Assembly: GCF_048771995.1 (NCBI RefSeq)
Contig: NC_133032.1
Coordinates: 21,863,501-21,927,500 of the forward strand
Reading direction: 5' to 3'
Length of the DNA stretch: 64,000 bases
DNA from: Taeniopygia guttata
Taxonomy: Eukaryota; Chordata; Aves; Passeriformes; Estrildidae
In this document: positions 35,498 through 49,100 of the stretch, one piece after another
Layout of the letters: every line of letters begins with the position of its first letter
How positions within the stretch are numbered: position 1 is the stretch's first letter
Translations under genes and position numbers: made by a program
The notes under the pieces: model-generated
Told to the model about the DNA's origin: nothing
Database searches by the model: none
What the model saw: only the letters and a program-made list of their open reading frames with translations

Positions 35498-38400
35498 GTC
35501 TAAGTGAAGTCTGGCACTATTTGGGGGGCATTTTGGAAAGAGGAGGGAGTAAGACAGTGGAGAGTCGTTGGCTTTTCACTGTTAATGCCTTGGGAAATGC
35601 TTGCTCTGGTGTCTCCCCTTGGCTGCTTCTACTGGGCTCTGCTCATGTATTCACATAAGACCTATCCCAACTATTGGATGAGGTTAGTAAAAAGAAGTGG
35701 GGAGTATATTTATTTATTTATAATTTATATTGAACAAAAAAAAGGCAGTACAGGTTACATTTGAATTAAATTGTGTGTACCAAATACTTGCTGGATGCTT
35801 TTGTATTTATTAGTGGTACAAGAAACTAATAGCAGCTAATAGCTGTTAGAGCCTTTTTTCCTTTTAAAAAGCTTGAAAGCAGAAACACTAGATACTAGTA
35901 CAATGCCAGGAGTTTGGAGTCAAATCAGGAGGATGCAGCAGTGAAGTGTTCAAGCAACTTTCACTCATACACCTTACCTGTGCCTACTGATTCACCATCT
36001 GCCTGGTGAATGTCAGCTTGCTTGAGCTGTGCCAACAGAGAACAAAACCTAGAGGAGATTGCAGGTTTGGGTGCTCACCACTGTAGCTGTGAGATTACAT
36101 TTTTGGTCTTATGCCCTTGTTTTAAAATCTGCCATGGCAGTTTCTTTAGTAAAACAGGTTAAGTATGCAACACAAATTATTTCCAATACTTTCATCACTC
36201 ATATATTTAAATCTGGTGTGAGACATTTTCACTGACTTTAGAAGTGTAAAAGTTTTGTTGAAAAAGTCACGAGCCAGAAAAGTTGGTTAATTTTAATTAA
36301 GGGTCCTGGTTGTATTTCTTCTGTGTCCTGTATGAACCTACCTTGTTCACATTTCTTGCAGTGGCTGTTACAGGCTGTATTCAGTCAGCAGAGAGTTTTT
36401 AGATACTGCTCTGAGTGTCACATTGATGGAGACAGAGGGTGGGACTACAGATATTACATTCTGTTGATGGAATGAGTCTGCTTTCTGCAAGATACTTTTA
36501 CAGTGAGATTAAATTTTTCTTGTATATTCAAGATGAAATACTTTAACTTCAGTGACAAGAAGAATTTTTCCAGCTTTTTATTTTTCAGTTTGCCTGGCAG
36601 ATTGCTTTATTGCAGATTATTTGCAGAACACAATCTTAAGACTCTTCTTAATTTTTGGCATTTTTAGTGGTGTTGCTTGTTGCACCCACTCTTTTTTTCC
36701 CCGCTTCCACTTGGTTTTCCCAGCCTCTGGGCTTCCCTGATGCAGAAGCCGGTGTAATCATTGAATGCCTTTGTGGGGAACCCATTCTGTGGAGTGGAAA
36801 AAGGTGGATTTCACATGAGGCAGCAAATGTAGGTTGTGTTAAGTGTGGCACACAGACTGGTTACCCAAGGGAGAGGATACAGGGAGCAAATACCCAGGAG
36901 TAGTGGCAGTGCCAGCTTGGGATGACAAAGAAGCTGTGGTATAAATTGCAATTCTTGTGCCAACCCACTATAGTCATTAGTAACAAAGAGAGATAATTAT
37001 GGGCCCGTCTTGTCGTGTTAAGCATTTATTACTGGTTATTTGAAGACCCATATGTTAGCTGTAAATAAAATGATTTTTCTCTGAACATTTTCAGTCTAGC
37101 AGCCGCTGAATGGAGTTCATAAAGTGGCTGTTGAGGTGTGGCTAAAAGGGCTGCCACTCTGCAAGGTGGCAGTGGAAATGTTTACAGATTGCAGGTCAGT
37201 GTTCTCAGTGCTTTTGCTGTAACCGTGGAAACAATTGCGTACCAGAGTGGTGTTTGGTGGTCTTCTCAGTGCTTACATCTGTGGCTTTATAAACCCACAC
37301 ACATTAAATGCAGAATGAGTAAAATTCCTGAACTTTGGGTACTGGAGCTGCTTCCTGAACAATTGTACTGGCACACCTGCTGTGAATACAGGGCTTGAGA
37401 AACAGGCATTGCCTTAATTTCCCTTCCCTCAGCTGCTCTGGTCCTTCACTGCCATGAGCAGCTGGGTGACTGGATATTGCCCTGGATCAGGAGCCTCATG
37501 TGCCAGTAGAGTGACTCTGAAGGTGTTGGGTGAGCAGATGACTGGCTGTGGTACAGGTCAGGCTCAGAATGGGCACGAGTCTGTTGGGTCTCTCCTCTGC
37601 ACTGTTTCTGGAGACTTGTTTTTCTTCAAAATGTGTGTGTATACTTCAATAAAATAAATGTAGAAGTCAGAGGAGGATTCCTCACAGCGTGTCCTTGGTG
37701 GAGCTGTGCTTGCTGGGGAGCAGGTGTGACAGGACCTCCGAGGCGGAAAGCGAACCGTGTTTCCTGGAGAGCACTAATGTCATCTGGGCAGTAACTGTCA
37801 GTGTAAGCCTGAACTTCTGACAGTGAACTGCCACCACAGTGCTAATAAAGAGAGAAGAGAAAGGCTTGTGGGGAGAGGTGCCATGTTGTACTGTGCCAGC
37901 TGTCCAGCTGAAAAACATAGAAAGCTTTGGGGTATTAAGGACTTTTGCTTATGAAAGTGGATGGAAGTTTTATCTGCTCTAACATCCACAGTGTGGTTCT
38001 TGGATTTGATGGTGTTTGGGAAAGGATCTGCACCTTTCTTTTCTCCAGTCTGCCTTGGGAGACAAAATGCAGCCTGTCTGCAGAGCAGGAAAGCTCCACG
38101 GCTTGTGTGAGTGAGGGGAAACCGAGGAGCAGAGCCTAATCTTTAGGAGGCATGCTAAAATTCATGGGGGTAAATCAGACAGCAGATAGGAAAAGATGTA
38201 AGGAAGGAAAATAGAGCAGACAGACCACAGACATACCAAGGGGAGGATATGAAAGAGTGAAGAAGATGAGATGAGATGAGAACTGTTGGAAGACAATTAT
38301 ATTTTATTTGATTCTAGGCAGGTGGGAGGGGAGGTAACTAACAGCTTGTGCTCTGAATGCACAGCATTGATGGTCACTTTAATTAACAGGGATTACAGGA

Positions 38401-39736
38401 GTTAGCATTATCTGTAGCGTCCTGGCTTCAAGATACCTGCAGGGGAAGATCAGTAGATACCTCAAAACACTACTGGAATCTCCAAAAATTACATGGGATA
38501 TAATCTTCCCTGCTCATAAAAGCATTTTTTAAATTTTTAATATTAGAAATCAATTTAAATCCTGACTCATTAGGTTTTTATCTTCCTTTTGGTTCAGCAC
38601 TTTTTTGGCATGAAAAAACTGTACTAATTCAACATATTCTTGGATATTCTTTTTATCCAAGTGCCTGTCTAACCCATGTTTAAGTCTTAATAAATTTCTT
38701 ATCATCTGTAGCATCATTGCTCCATTTATGGAGTACATGAAGTATCAATTTTCATAATTTTTAATAGAATTTTTTTTATACTTTAAAATTTGACATCTTT
38801 AAGCTTTCCTGGTTTTATAATCAGACAGTGCATGTTTCTAGTATACTTACCCTGTTAATAATTTATTTTCTAGATGATTTTGAAGCATTTTTCTCCTTTC
38901 AGGGCTAAATAATAAAAATCCATCTAGTCTCTTCATAAAACAGGTTTTCATTGCCCTAAATACTTGCTTTCTCTGAATACCCAAATTCCACAGAACTCAT
39001 TTGTAATACAGGCTCTCAGTCTTTACAGTATAATCCATGTGATGTGTAGGGTCCAGCTACACAAATATAGTAGTTAAAGATTAACTTATTTCTTATTGTT
39101 GCAATCTAACTCTAGCTTTTCTTGTCATAAATGCACATCAAGGAGAAATCTGAAGTGATCTCTCTGCAGTAGTCCTTAACTAAGTGCCCCTTCCAGCTTT
39201 ATGCAACTAAGGAGACAGGTTTATTTGGACTTTTCTGGTGTGTGTAGTTCAGTTGCGATCTGCAACTGTTTGTTTTTAGTAGCATCTGTCTTCTGTGGTC
39301 ATGGAGTAAATTCATCTGGGACAGTTAGTTATTCTCTGCTGAACTCTTTTCTCCCAGTCTTGATTTAGCTAAAATAAATGCCCGTCTTCAGCTGAACATT
39401 TCACTGTTTGGCTCTTCACTTCCAGAGTTTGAGTTCATTAGTAAGTAAGTTATTAGTAAAAAGCATTAGTAAATATAATACTGCCGCACTTTTGAACTAA
39501 TGAAGAAAGTTGTGCACTACAAAATCATAAGGTAAACCATCTCTAACCAGGTAGTCTCATCAGCTTTCTGGTGTTCAGAGTTCATACCCAGGATGTTTCA
39601 GGCAAGCAGTCTCTGGTTTTCCCACTCTGGTTGTTAAGATGTGCTTTTCAGTTAGTTTCATTTAGAATACTTGGTTCAATGCTGCAGTTACTAATCTTTT
39701 CTCCAAGTATGTGCATGTGGGTGTCCTCTCCTGACA

Positions 39737-39774
39737 AGTTGGAAAGTAGCCTGGAAGTTGGAAAGTAGCCTGGA
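39737..39774 (+). repeat. Perfect 2 x 19-bp tandem duplication
   Basis: The unit AGTTGGAAAGTAGCCTGGA is repeated exactly at 39737-39755 and 39756-39774 within intron 1. The perfect identity suggests a recent duplication that may be length-polymorphic. Confidence 0.95.
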
Positions 39775-42700
39775 AGCAAGGAAAAATAAGAAGTGTGCTC
39801 CCTGGGCTCTCATATGCTGTCCATGCCCTGGAGACCTGTTCCCCACTAGGACACTTTTCAGATCCCTGTCTTCATTTGAGAAGTCCTGATGTGGTGCCTG
39901 CCAGGGAAATCAGTGCCAGGGAGCAGGGTGGGCTGCTGTGAACAGGGCAGGAGGAATAAGAGGAGAAGGTGGTACCCGCAAGAACAGAAAGATGCTGGGG
40001 TACGCGTCAGCAAAGCTCATCGAGACTAGGGGTATGAAAGCTTAGAAAGAGATGTACAGTTTGGCATTCATTTATATGTGTCGGGAGGTTAAGGTTTCAA
40101 ACCAAGCATATTTTCTTCTGTTACACTGTAAATTGCAAGAATAGGAATTGACAGCCTTAATTTCAGCTGTTAAGGCCTACCCATACATGCAAATTAGTGT
40201 TTACGTTCTGTGTGCATGGTCCTGTACATCTTGGCAATCTTGATCATACCTAAACTTTAGACAATGTAGTGGCCAGTGTCTCTGGAATATGCTGCCTTGA
40301 TGTTCAAAAATCTGATTCCTCTTTTTTCCCACAAATTACTGTAAAATGTAGTAGTGAAGCCGTTAGAATTCAAATACTGTGATGTATAAGTACAAGCTAA
40401 ATTGAACCAGAGTCCTTAGAACCTGTAAATAACGTAAGATTGAGAGCTTGTCAAAAAACTGCAGGTTGTTGGAAACTCACTTAAACTGCATGTGTCAATA
40501 TAAAAATCTCACAGCAGCTTCCTGCACTGCTTGGTTCTTACATTACGAAATGAGGAAGTTCCTTTTAGGTGTTTGCAATTCAAGTTAAGTATTTGATTTC
40601 TGAAATGTTGGTATTGTAGAAGAGGGAGTATTTCAAACAGTTAATCCTTTTGCTGATTACATATGCAAAAGATGATGCAAGCGTGGAAGCCAAGCTTGTA
40701 AAGACAGAGGACATTGGCTGAATAGTGTATGAGAGGATTGGAAATTCTTCCTAGGAAAACACTGCATTTATCAGCAGGAATTTGGCAACACATTTACCTC
40801 TGTGAACAATGCTAAATACCAGATACTTGCTCACTTCATTTCTAATCCCCATTGACTCCATGCTGGAGTCACGATTTCTATCAGCAAACACAAGCATTAT
40901 TCGTTTTGCAGTTTACTTGGATTGGTAGCTGAAAAGTTGTGTTCAAAAGTTCTTTGGAGAGGTTTGGCTGGGAGATGTTGCTGATGTAAAAGATCTGCTT
41001 CTGAAGTGATTCAAATGAGGCAGTCTTTTGACTGGAGTCACTATGATACATGCATAGAATTGGGAAAAAGGTGTTGATTTGCTTGCCTTGGAGACATAGT
41101 AAAATGGTAATGGAAGTGGTAAAAATCAAAGGGAAACCTATGGTAGTCTGGTTTGTAGTTCTCAAAATACAGAATACTCAAAAGAAAAATGAGCATATAG
41201 CATGGAAGACTAAGTGTTAAAATATGACTTGTGTGTTAAAGTTGGGATAGAAAGACATCCAAACTGTTGTAATTAAGTCTTCAAAAGCTGTTTGATAAAA
41301 TATATTGCAAATACTAATAGCGCATGGGTTTTGTTTTTGAAATATGAAACACAAAATGGGAAATACTTCGTCTGTAGTACAGAAATCTTGGCTAGAGAGA
41401 GGCATAACAAAATTCCACTGCTTAGAATAATTTAATTTGCTTATTTGAAAAAAAATTATGTTTTCTTTTATTGTTAATTTTCAAGGAAAATCAGGTTTAA
41501 TTATTTTCCTTCTTAACTGATGTTAGAACTCAATATTTGATACTTTACATTTCAGGGTTGACGAACACACTTGAATGGTCACTTTCAGTAGTAAATATAC
41601 AGATTTTGATTTATATACACTGACTTGGTTTGTTTCGATGTAGCATGCAGTTACTGCTATGAAAAGCTGTTTGATCTTTCGTGATTATAAATTGCTTACT
41701 GTAAGACATTTCATATTCAGGACTGAAGTGTGACTCTGCTGTTTTAGGTGGTATAAAAGGTATTCTCTTTCCTGTAACACTGAGGTAGAGTTTGCATTGA
41801 AATGGAAGCTTCCTTGACTTTGTGTTTAAAATTAAATGTCTGGAGAGTGGAAATGGTACCAACACCTGTATTGACACTTCTAAGTCTTTTCCTCAGGGGG
41901 CTAGGATCAGAGAGGGCATTTCTGTTTCTTTCCACCTTTCTTCTGCTCTGAGCATCCTCTGCCTCCAGGCCCCTTCCCAAAGCAGAAATGCTCTAGTGGT
42001 GGTTTTGAACCAGCTCTGAAGAGAGGTGTGCTGCCCTGGGGTAGCCAGAGGCCAGAATAGATTGGGCAACACAGGGTGGTACACAGAGTAAGTGTTGTGG
42101 CTATGGAGGTAATACCTATTCTTAATATTTGGTATTTGGAGTTCAATATAATACAGTAGCATTGCTATATAATTTCCTTGTATTTTGAAGTTCTTTTTTA
42201 TATCAAATGTTTTCATATCAGTACTTAAAGAAGAGCTGAAAAGTGATTTTCTGAGATCGCTGCAGAATTTAACAGACATTGCACTCTGCCTACGTGCATG
42301 GGTTTGGAAGTTATGCAACCTCTTTTTATAGAGTTGTATGTTCTGATGATCTAGGTTTGCTCAGTTAGTGTTCAGAAATATCAGTGTATTAGGAGCTGTA
42401 TATGATAAAAAACTTAGGTCATGGCAAACTAATGCATATCTCTAAATATAAAAACATTTCTGGTAAGGTTCAAGTAGAAGTGGCTTCCATCATTTTGTAT
42501 ACTGGCTTTAAAATCACTGGGCGGAAGTTGCTGTGACATAGAGCCATGCACAGTATGGTGGTGGAAAGAACTTGTGTGGAGATGTTGTATATTTGGTTCA
42601 GGCAAAGATGACTGAGTGCTCAGCACAGAATGTTGCTGTTGGATATCTGCAGACTGCAGCTGGGGGGAGAGGGAAGGCTGTAACAGGACATGTTGTCACC

Positions 42701-43066
42701 TTGGCACTGAGGGAGTGCCCTTCCTGACATACTGGCAGGTCTTTAGTCCAAATTGCAGAGGTGCTAGGTCATCAGAGTGCAATTGCTCAGTTTTATTAGG
42801 ATGAGCAAAATGCATTTTTTCCTGTTCTCATTGTTGAAGGAGGCTGGACTTGTTTTTCAGAAACATTACACGCAGAAAAATCAACCTGAGGCAAACACCT
42901 GGCATGAAAAGAATTTGCTTGAATACTAATAATTTGGCAACATTTAATAAGCAAATTAAAACAGTATGTAGTAATGGGAATTCAGCTGCAGTGATTACTG
43001 CCAGATTCACCAAGAGTAATGGACTTGCATACCAACCCAGACTTATGACAAATATTGTGATTGTAG

Positions 43067-43188
43067 GTAACTAAATGACCATGGAATCTGGAGCAGAGAA
43101 CCAGCAGAGTGGAGATGCAGCCGGTACAGAGGCAGAAACCCAACAGATGACAGTACAGGCACAACCACAGATTGCAACGTTAGCCCAG
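43067..43188 (+). CDS. CREB1: CREB1 exon 2 (first coding exon; residues 1-38)
   Basis: The acceptor ATTGTAG precedes GTAACTAA and then the start codon at 43075. The exon ends TTAGCCCAG before the donor GTATAA, phase 0. It encodes the N-terminal part of the glutamine-rich Q1 activation domain, beginning MTMESGAENQQSGDAAG and ending PQIATLAQ. Compared with human CREB1 from memory, Val17 is Gly and the following E-N-Q-Q is E-T-Q-Q; the rest is identical. The eight bases before the ATG are 5'UTR. Confidence 0.97.
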
Positions 43189-46100
43189 GTATAAAAATCA
43201 TATGGTGTAAGAGTTTTACTTATGGTTAATATTTTTAAGAGGGATAATGTTTGCTTATGGGCCTGAGAGAAGATTCTGTTGATACCAGTCTGAAACACAT
43301 GTGATGTATAGTTCTTTTAATATTTGTCTTAATGTTTTTAAAGCAGTAGAGTAGTAGGCTCTGTTAGTTCTGAAGAGCTGTATGAATGTAAATTGTGTAA
43401 TGTTAACACAGTAATAAATAAAAAATATTTCTAGAATTTTTACCACAACCATACCACTGAAAGGTATTAATTTCAATACGTGTTACCTACTGTCTTCTTT
43501 ATATTGGCTGGATTGTCTTGCTGTTGTGTTTTCTGTTAAAAACCTTCCTGTAGTAGTCAGTTTAATTCTGAAGAAAACAAACTAATGTGTAGATAAATAA
43601 TGCAGCTAATAAAATATTTTATCAGATGGGATTAATATTATGAGCATTATAATCAAGTGGAATAATCTGGCACTTGACAGCTCGTGTTATCCTGTTGTTT
43701 CCAGAATTTCACAGTTGGCAAGTTAGAGAGACAGAAGTAGATCATTTGTTGTCCCCAAATTATTTTGGAGAGATAAGAAACACAATCCCATCTACATCTC
43801 TGATTTTGGACCTGGGTTTCATTTTTGAGTAAACTGATGGTTGGGCAGAAGCAACCCCATTCTATAAATGACTACAGAATATGTTTGGCTCTCTTGTGTA
43901 ACCATTCAATTCGAAAAGTAATTGTAGTCTGCAAAAAATGAACAGGTGTTTTTGATTCCATAGTTTATGGAATTGAGTATCTTTTAAGTGGCAGAAGTTT
44001 TAAATCACGTAGTTTCTATAAATGATTAGTGTCTTTTTAAAGTCATTGCACCTTTTGGTAGTCCAGAGACTTCCAAACAAGTCCTGCCCTCTGTAGTCCG
44101 TACATTTCCATTCAAGTGATAGTGTAGGGATTGGAGCTGTTTAAATGCACAGGTTGATTTTCTTGGGTGAAGCTGTAGTGTGAATTTACAAATCACCAGC
44201 TGCCCTGCACCAGCTTGCCTCTTTGGGCAGTTTTCTCACTGTCTAACTTAGGCACAAAATGTAGGTGGTGTGAATAACACTTCAATGTGAACTGAGTGGA
44301 AGTCGTTTATTTCTCCTGCAAAACCAGTTAACTGCTGCTCACTTGATGTGCTTTAAGGTTTAGTCCAGAGAATCAAAAATGTTTTACATTTATGTGCTAA
44401 CATACTAACCTCAGGGAGCTGAACTTAAAAGTATGTGTTGGGTAGCATGAACTTTACTCAGACATAATTACCCCAGTACTTGAATGAGACTTTTTTCCAA
44501 GTAAGAAAACACTATACAAGTATGGTTAAAATCCACGTGAACCACCATGTTGTCATTCACTATATTATTTGCACCTTGGTTTTTCCCCAGCCTGTACAGA
44601 GTTTGTGGAGGTGATAAAACAGTCTAAACATAATTCCTTGTGTTGTTCACATCAGTGTTATGTTACTATGATATTTTTAATAGGTGAAGTGGCAGTGTTT
44701 GGCATTAGGGAGTGCCCTCAGAGGCCTAGCCAAATCTAAATAACTAATTATATCAATTTAATTCCTCCATTATCTCTTGTAAGGTCACCCCTCTTGCAAG
44801 TTGAGTTTAATTGCTGCGTTTTTAGTGAGTTCAGGGTAGCTTTCAGAGTCAAAAGGAAACTCGTCCCAGTTCCACAAGGTATGAGTCAGAGACATGTGCG
44901 GAAGTTACACTCTGCTGTGGGCTTAATCCAGCCACAGTGGCCTCTAGTTGATCAGCTTTGCTGTCATTGCCAAGGACTGTTTAGTCAGACACGCATTATT
45001 AAGAAGGGTCACTTGGTAAAAGAACACAATTTGTTAGAAGAAAGGGCTCTCAAGTTAATCTCAGCCCAGTTTCTCTCAGATGCAAGTTAAATAGCACCAC
45101 ATAATGCTGCATCTGCTTTCCTGGAAAACAGAGGTAAAAGCAAATGCAAATTGGTGGATTAGGGAGAGACAGCTGTGGAGGAGAGCTACATGTAATTCCC
45201 TTTTATTTTGTTGTTAAGCAATATTTCATTGTAAGTGGTGGATGTTTATGAAAATTCAGAGCTGAGCTATTTCAGCTTTTTGAGAATTACATATTCACAG
45301 GGACAGCAGAGGATTTCCTTCTGCATCCAGTACATAGCAGCCCTTTGAGATGAGGTAGGACAGCAGTGTAGCTCTTCCTTGCACTGCAGCTATGTGGATT
45401 GATTTTTTTTAAATGTTCTTGAACCGTGGAGCATTGTTAGGTTTTCCAGACTTGGATGACTAGAAGAAAGCTGGTGAGTCAGTGACCCATGAGCTGGCTG
45501 AGGTCTGCCAGAGCAGCTCACGCTTGCCTGCAGTCCTTCCCTGAGGGCCATGGCGTGTGGGAGGGATGCTCACTGAGAGCGGGGTGTGCTGGCACCCTGC
45601 AGCCTTTCAGGAGCCCCCAGCCCCTAACACAGGCAGCTGGAAGTTCTGGATGTGCACTGGGCATTGGCCCAGCCATGGGGCAGCCTTGGTGCATGGCCCT
45701 TCAGCTACCCAGAGTAATTCCTGTGGCCTGCCAGGGTGAGGCTGCCCCGTGTGGGTGAGCAGCTGTGCGTGGCTACTGCTGTCCCCAGAGCCCGAGCCAT
45801 GATGTGCCATGCTAATGTCATCAGTGTATCCCTGTTGGCATGGCTGCCATGCCTGCAGGTCTGTGGTGGAGAAACAGTTGTGTTTAAAACATGGGCAATT
45901 TTTCCTCATAGAAATAACTCTTGAAACTAGAGTTTGTGTTGACCTGTTACACAATAATCACAGTGACTGCCTACAAAATACTTACTTCCACTGCAAAAAT
46001 GGGGTTTTTCTGTCTGAACACATGGTCAGTTTTCTTCATTTACATGCACTTTGCCAGCTACTCATATGGCTTAATCTGTAGAAAGTGAAAGGTATGATTC

Positions 46101-49100
46101 CCTAAAAATGTTAAGTTCTTACATCTGGCAAATTCTTTGCATTTTTCTGAGTGAGAACAGAAATAGCTCCACTCCCATATGTTTCTGCCTCTGACTCAGC
46201 AGTGTCTGTAGGAGTACACCCAAGTCTGAGCAGTATCCAAGTGAAGTAAGTGAAAGGTAATGATATGTTTGTATCAGGTTACTTCAACATAGAGGCAATT
46301 GTGTTTTTCTTTTTCTTGTCAGTGATTTTACAAATTATGCTTGAGCCTCCAGAAATGCTGCATTAGATTATTTTGCGAAGTAGGTCAGGTGTTGGGCTCA
46401 GGCAGTTCAGGGGGTTTTATATTACGCTGAAACATTTGGGTCATCTGACTGGTGTCTAGAAGAGACATAGTTCTTTCACCAAAACAAATACTGAATTAAG
46501 GAGATTTTGCAATAACCTAATTTGTGCTCACTGTCTCTTCTTTGCAGGTATCTATGCCAGCAGCTCACGCAACATCTTCTGCACCCACGGTGACCTTAGT
46601 TCAGCTGCCCAATGGGCAGACGGTTCAAGTGCATGGAGTAATTCAGGCTGCCCAGCCATCAGTTATTCAGTCTCCACAGGTCCAGACAGTTCAGGTACTG
46701 ACTGAAGAAATTCCTAATATGTGAACTGGGCTTTTGAAATAGGCCTGTCATTGCACTGGTTTTAATGTATTTGTGTTCTGGATTGTGTTTTTGCAAATCT
46801 TTACAGTATTTGCTACTCTTTTTTCTGTTCTGGCTTAACCACTTTTCATTTTCAAACATTGCTGAGTTTCATTTCCCTCTAGAATTTGTTTGGTGAGTTT
46901 AACAGCTTTAGGGTTTTTCTTAAAGTATTACTCTACTTTTTCTCTGTACTGTATTTACATACATTTTTCTTGAGTAAGAGTTCATACTATTCTGAAGTGA
47001 ACAAAAGGATGAATTTTTTGTAATAATGTACTTTTTAATAATTAATGAGACCAGCATTCTAGAATGAGAGTCTTTGCTCTGTAAGAAGTATTTGCATTGG
47101 TTTACAATAAAGGTCTCTGTATGTTACTGGTTCTTAAAAGAAACCTCTTAGTCCTTACATAGAAATGGTTTTAAAATGTGCTGGTTGAGTGTTGTGTGCT
47201 TTGTGAATCCTTAGCATTTTCTCTTCCATGAGGCAAGACAAGTAATGCAATATGGAGGTAGCCTGAAGATAGGAGGCAAGTAGTCTGAAATCTTTAAAAC
47301 CTCTAACTTGGTTTTTATCCACTGCAAGTTCAGTGTTACTGAATGTAGAAATTTTTTGGTGTACAGCAGCTACACAGGACAAGGACTACACATTATTCAT
47401 GTGCTGTTAGAGCAATTAACTCAAAAAATGTTTCATTTCAAAAAGTAGGTATTATGACTTTTTGATAAGATATTCAACTGGATATAGTTTTTAAGAATAA
47501 GGTATGCATAACTTAAAACTAGACCATTCTGGTAATAATCTTTATTTTTTGCTTCTCAGCTCCAGTGCTGAGTTTGTGACCAGCTTTGCCATCCTTAGCC
47601 ATTGTAGTCAAAAGTTCAGAGTTTTAATCTATCAGAGGTGAGCAGTTTTGAGATAACTGCACAAGTTGCTACCCTGGAGGTAGGAGATAAGATACTGACA
47701 ATGAAGCCATGCTTGGAATTCAGCAGGTTCAATGCAGATCCATCATGTTTTGATATTCAGAGCCCAGTAGTTCACAGTCAGCCTTGGACATATTCAGGCC
47801 CTCTATCTGACAATTGTGAGATGTGGGTGCCAGCAAGATTTCTGAGCCTTTAAGAATCTTCTTTACCATGTATAAATTGTCAGTATGTGATCTCTGTTTC
47901 TCACATAAGCATCATTAGCTTTTATGTAGTTTGTCATGCACATTTTGAATTTTAAATTATCTAAATTATTTTTATATTATTTTTATTTTAGCTTTTCTGC
48001 ATAAACAATTTGCTTTTTTAGCAAAGATATTCAGAATTTTAGCTTTATGTTATTTTTAATATCTTCATGTATGACATTTTCCTGGCAATTTCTTCCATAA
48101 AAGGCAGTCTGTCTTTAACATATCTACCTCATTATTAATAAATTGATGTTTTTTCAATATTATAGTCTTTGCTTCCAAACGTTTCTGCTACCTTAATTTG
48201 GTTTACTTATTCTCTCCCTAAATTTTACTAAAATAATCTTTGTTTCCTTGCAATGGATGAGAACAAAACATTATAGAAGGCAAAAGCCATATGGTATTAA
48301 TGTTTAGGTTTTCTTATTGAAGTATTTAAATTATGAAGAACATTCTGCTGGGTAGATCACTGGTCATTCTTTGCTGGATCAATTACTAAGCAGTAACTTT
48401 CTGTTCATTGTATAGATAGATCACTTGCATTGTGGTGTTTTTCACAGGATGTCAACATTTCCTTAAAATAAAGGCATTGGAAGTGGCTTGTTAAATTTGA
48501 TTGCCATTCTTATTTACAGATTTCCACTATAGCAGAAAGTGAAGATTCACAGGAATCAGTAGACAGTGTCACAGACTCACAAAAACGAAGAGAAATTCTG
48601 TCCAGACGACCCTCCTACAGGTATGCAGGTTAAAGCAGAAGCTTTTCTTGATGGATGGGTGTGTTCTCATGGAGATACAAACAGTGGGATTCTATTATGT
48701 CTTGCAATTGGAATATGGAATATATCTGTAGAATAGGATGTAAAGAGATAAGCAAGAGGAAGAAACCTCAGCAGTTGCACTTATTTAAGACAGAAGTGAG
48801 CTGAGAATATGCTAATTGCCACATTTCAGAAGATTGAAGTATCATTGTGATAGATGCCTTAGAAATAGCTTTAATGAATATTTAATATACAAAATGCACT
48901 TAAGCTTTGTAAAAAGGGACTTTTGTGTAATCTGTAGTCTGCAAAAAATCAACTCTACTGGTTTTCATTATTGCTGAAATGCTAGCAGCAATCAAACTTA
49001 ATTCCTTTCTCCCATGAGACTTAAGGAAGCTGTGATGTTCCATAGCTCAGAGAGAATTTCTGCTTGAGCCAAATACTTTGTGTTTAAAGTTAAGTCAGTA

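Larger units (their letters stand above)
24732..43066 (+). other. CREB1: CREB1 intron 1 (18.3 kb)
   Basis: Donor GTAAGA follows exon 1 and acceptor ATTGTAG precedes exon 2. The first 750 bases are CpG island, with a YY1-like ATGGCGG at 24928-24934 and an early AATAAA at 25330-25335. The rest is AT-rich unique DNA with simple tracts (T19 at 35479, GATGA repeats near 38265, a 19-bp tandem duplication at 39737). The longest reading frame (29462-30076, minus strand) shows no recognisable domain. No further exon is identified, but alternative first exons cannot be excluded. Confidence 0.85.

Noticed and set aside
48088..48110. TCTTCCATAAAAGGCAG as a possible alpha exon start (Ser-Ser...)
   Set aside because: After the two Ser codons the frame does not follow CKDLKRLFSGTQ, and there is no AG acceptor directly before it.
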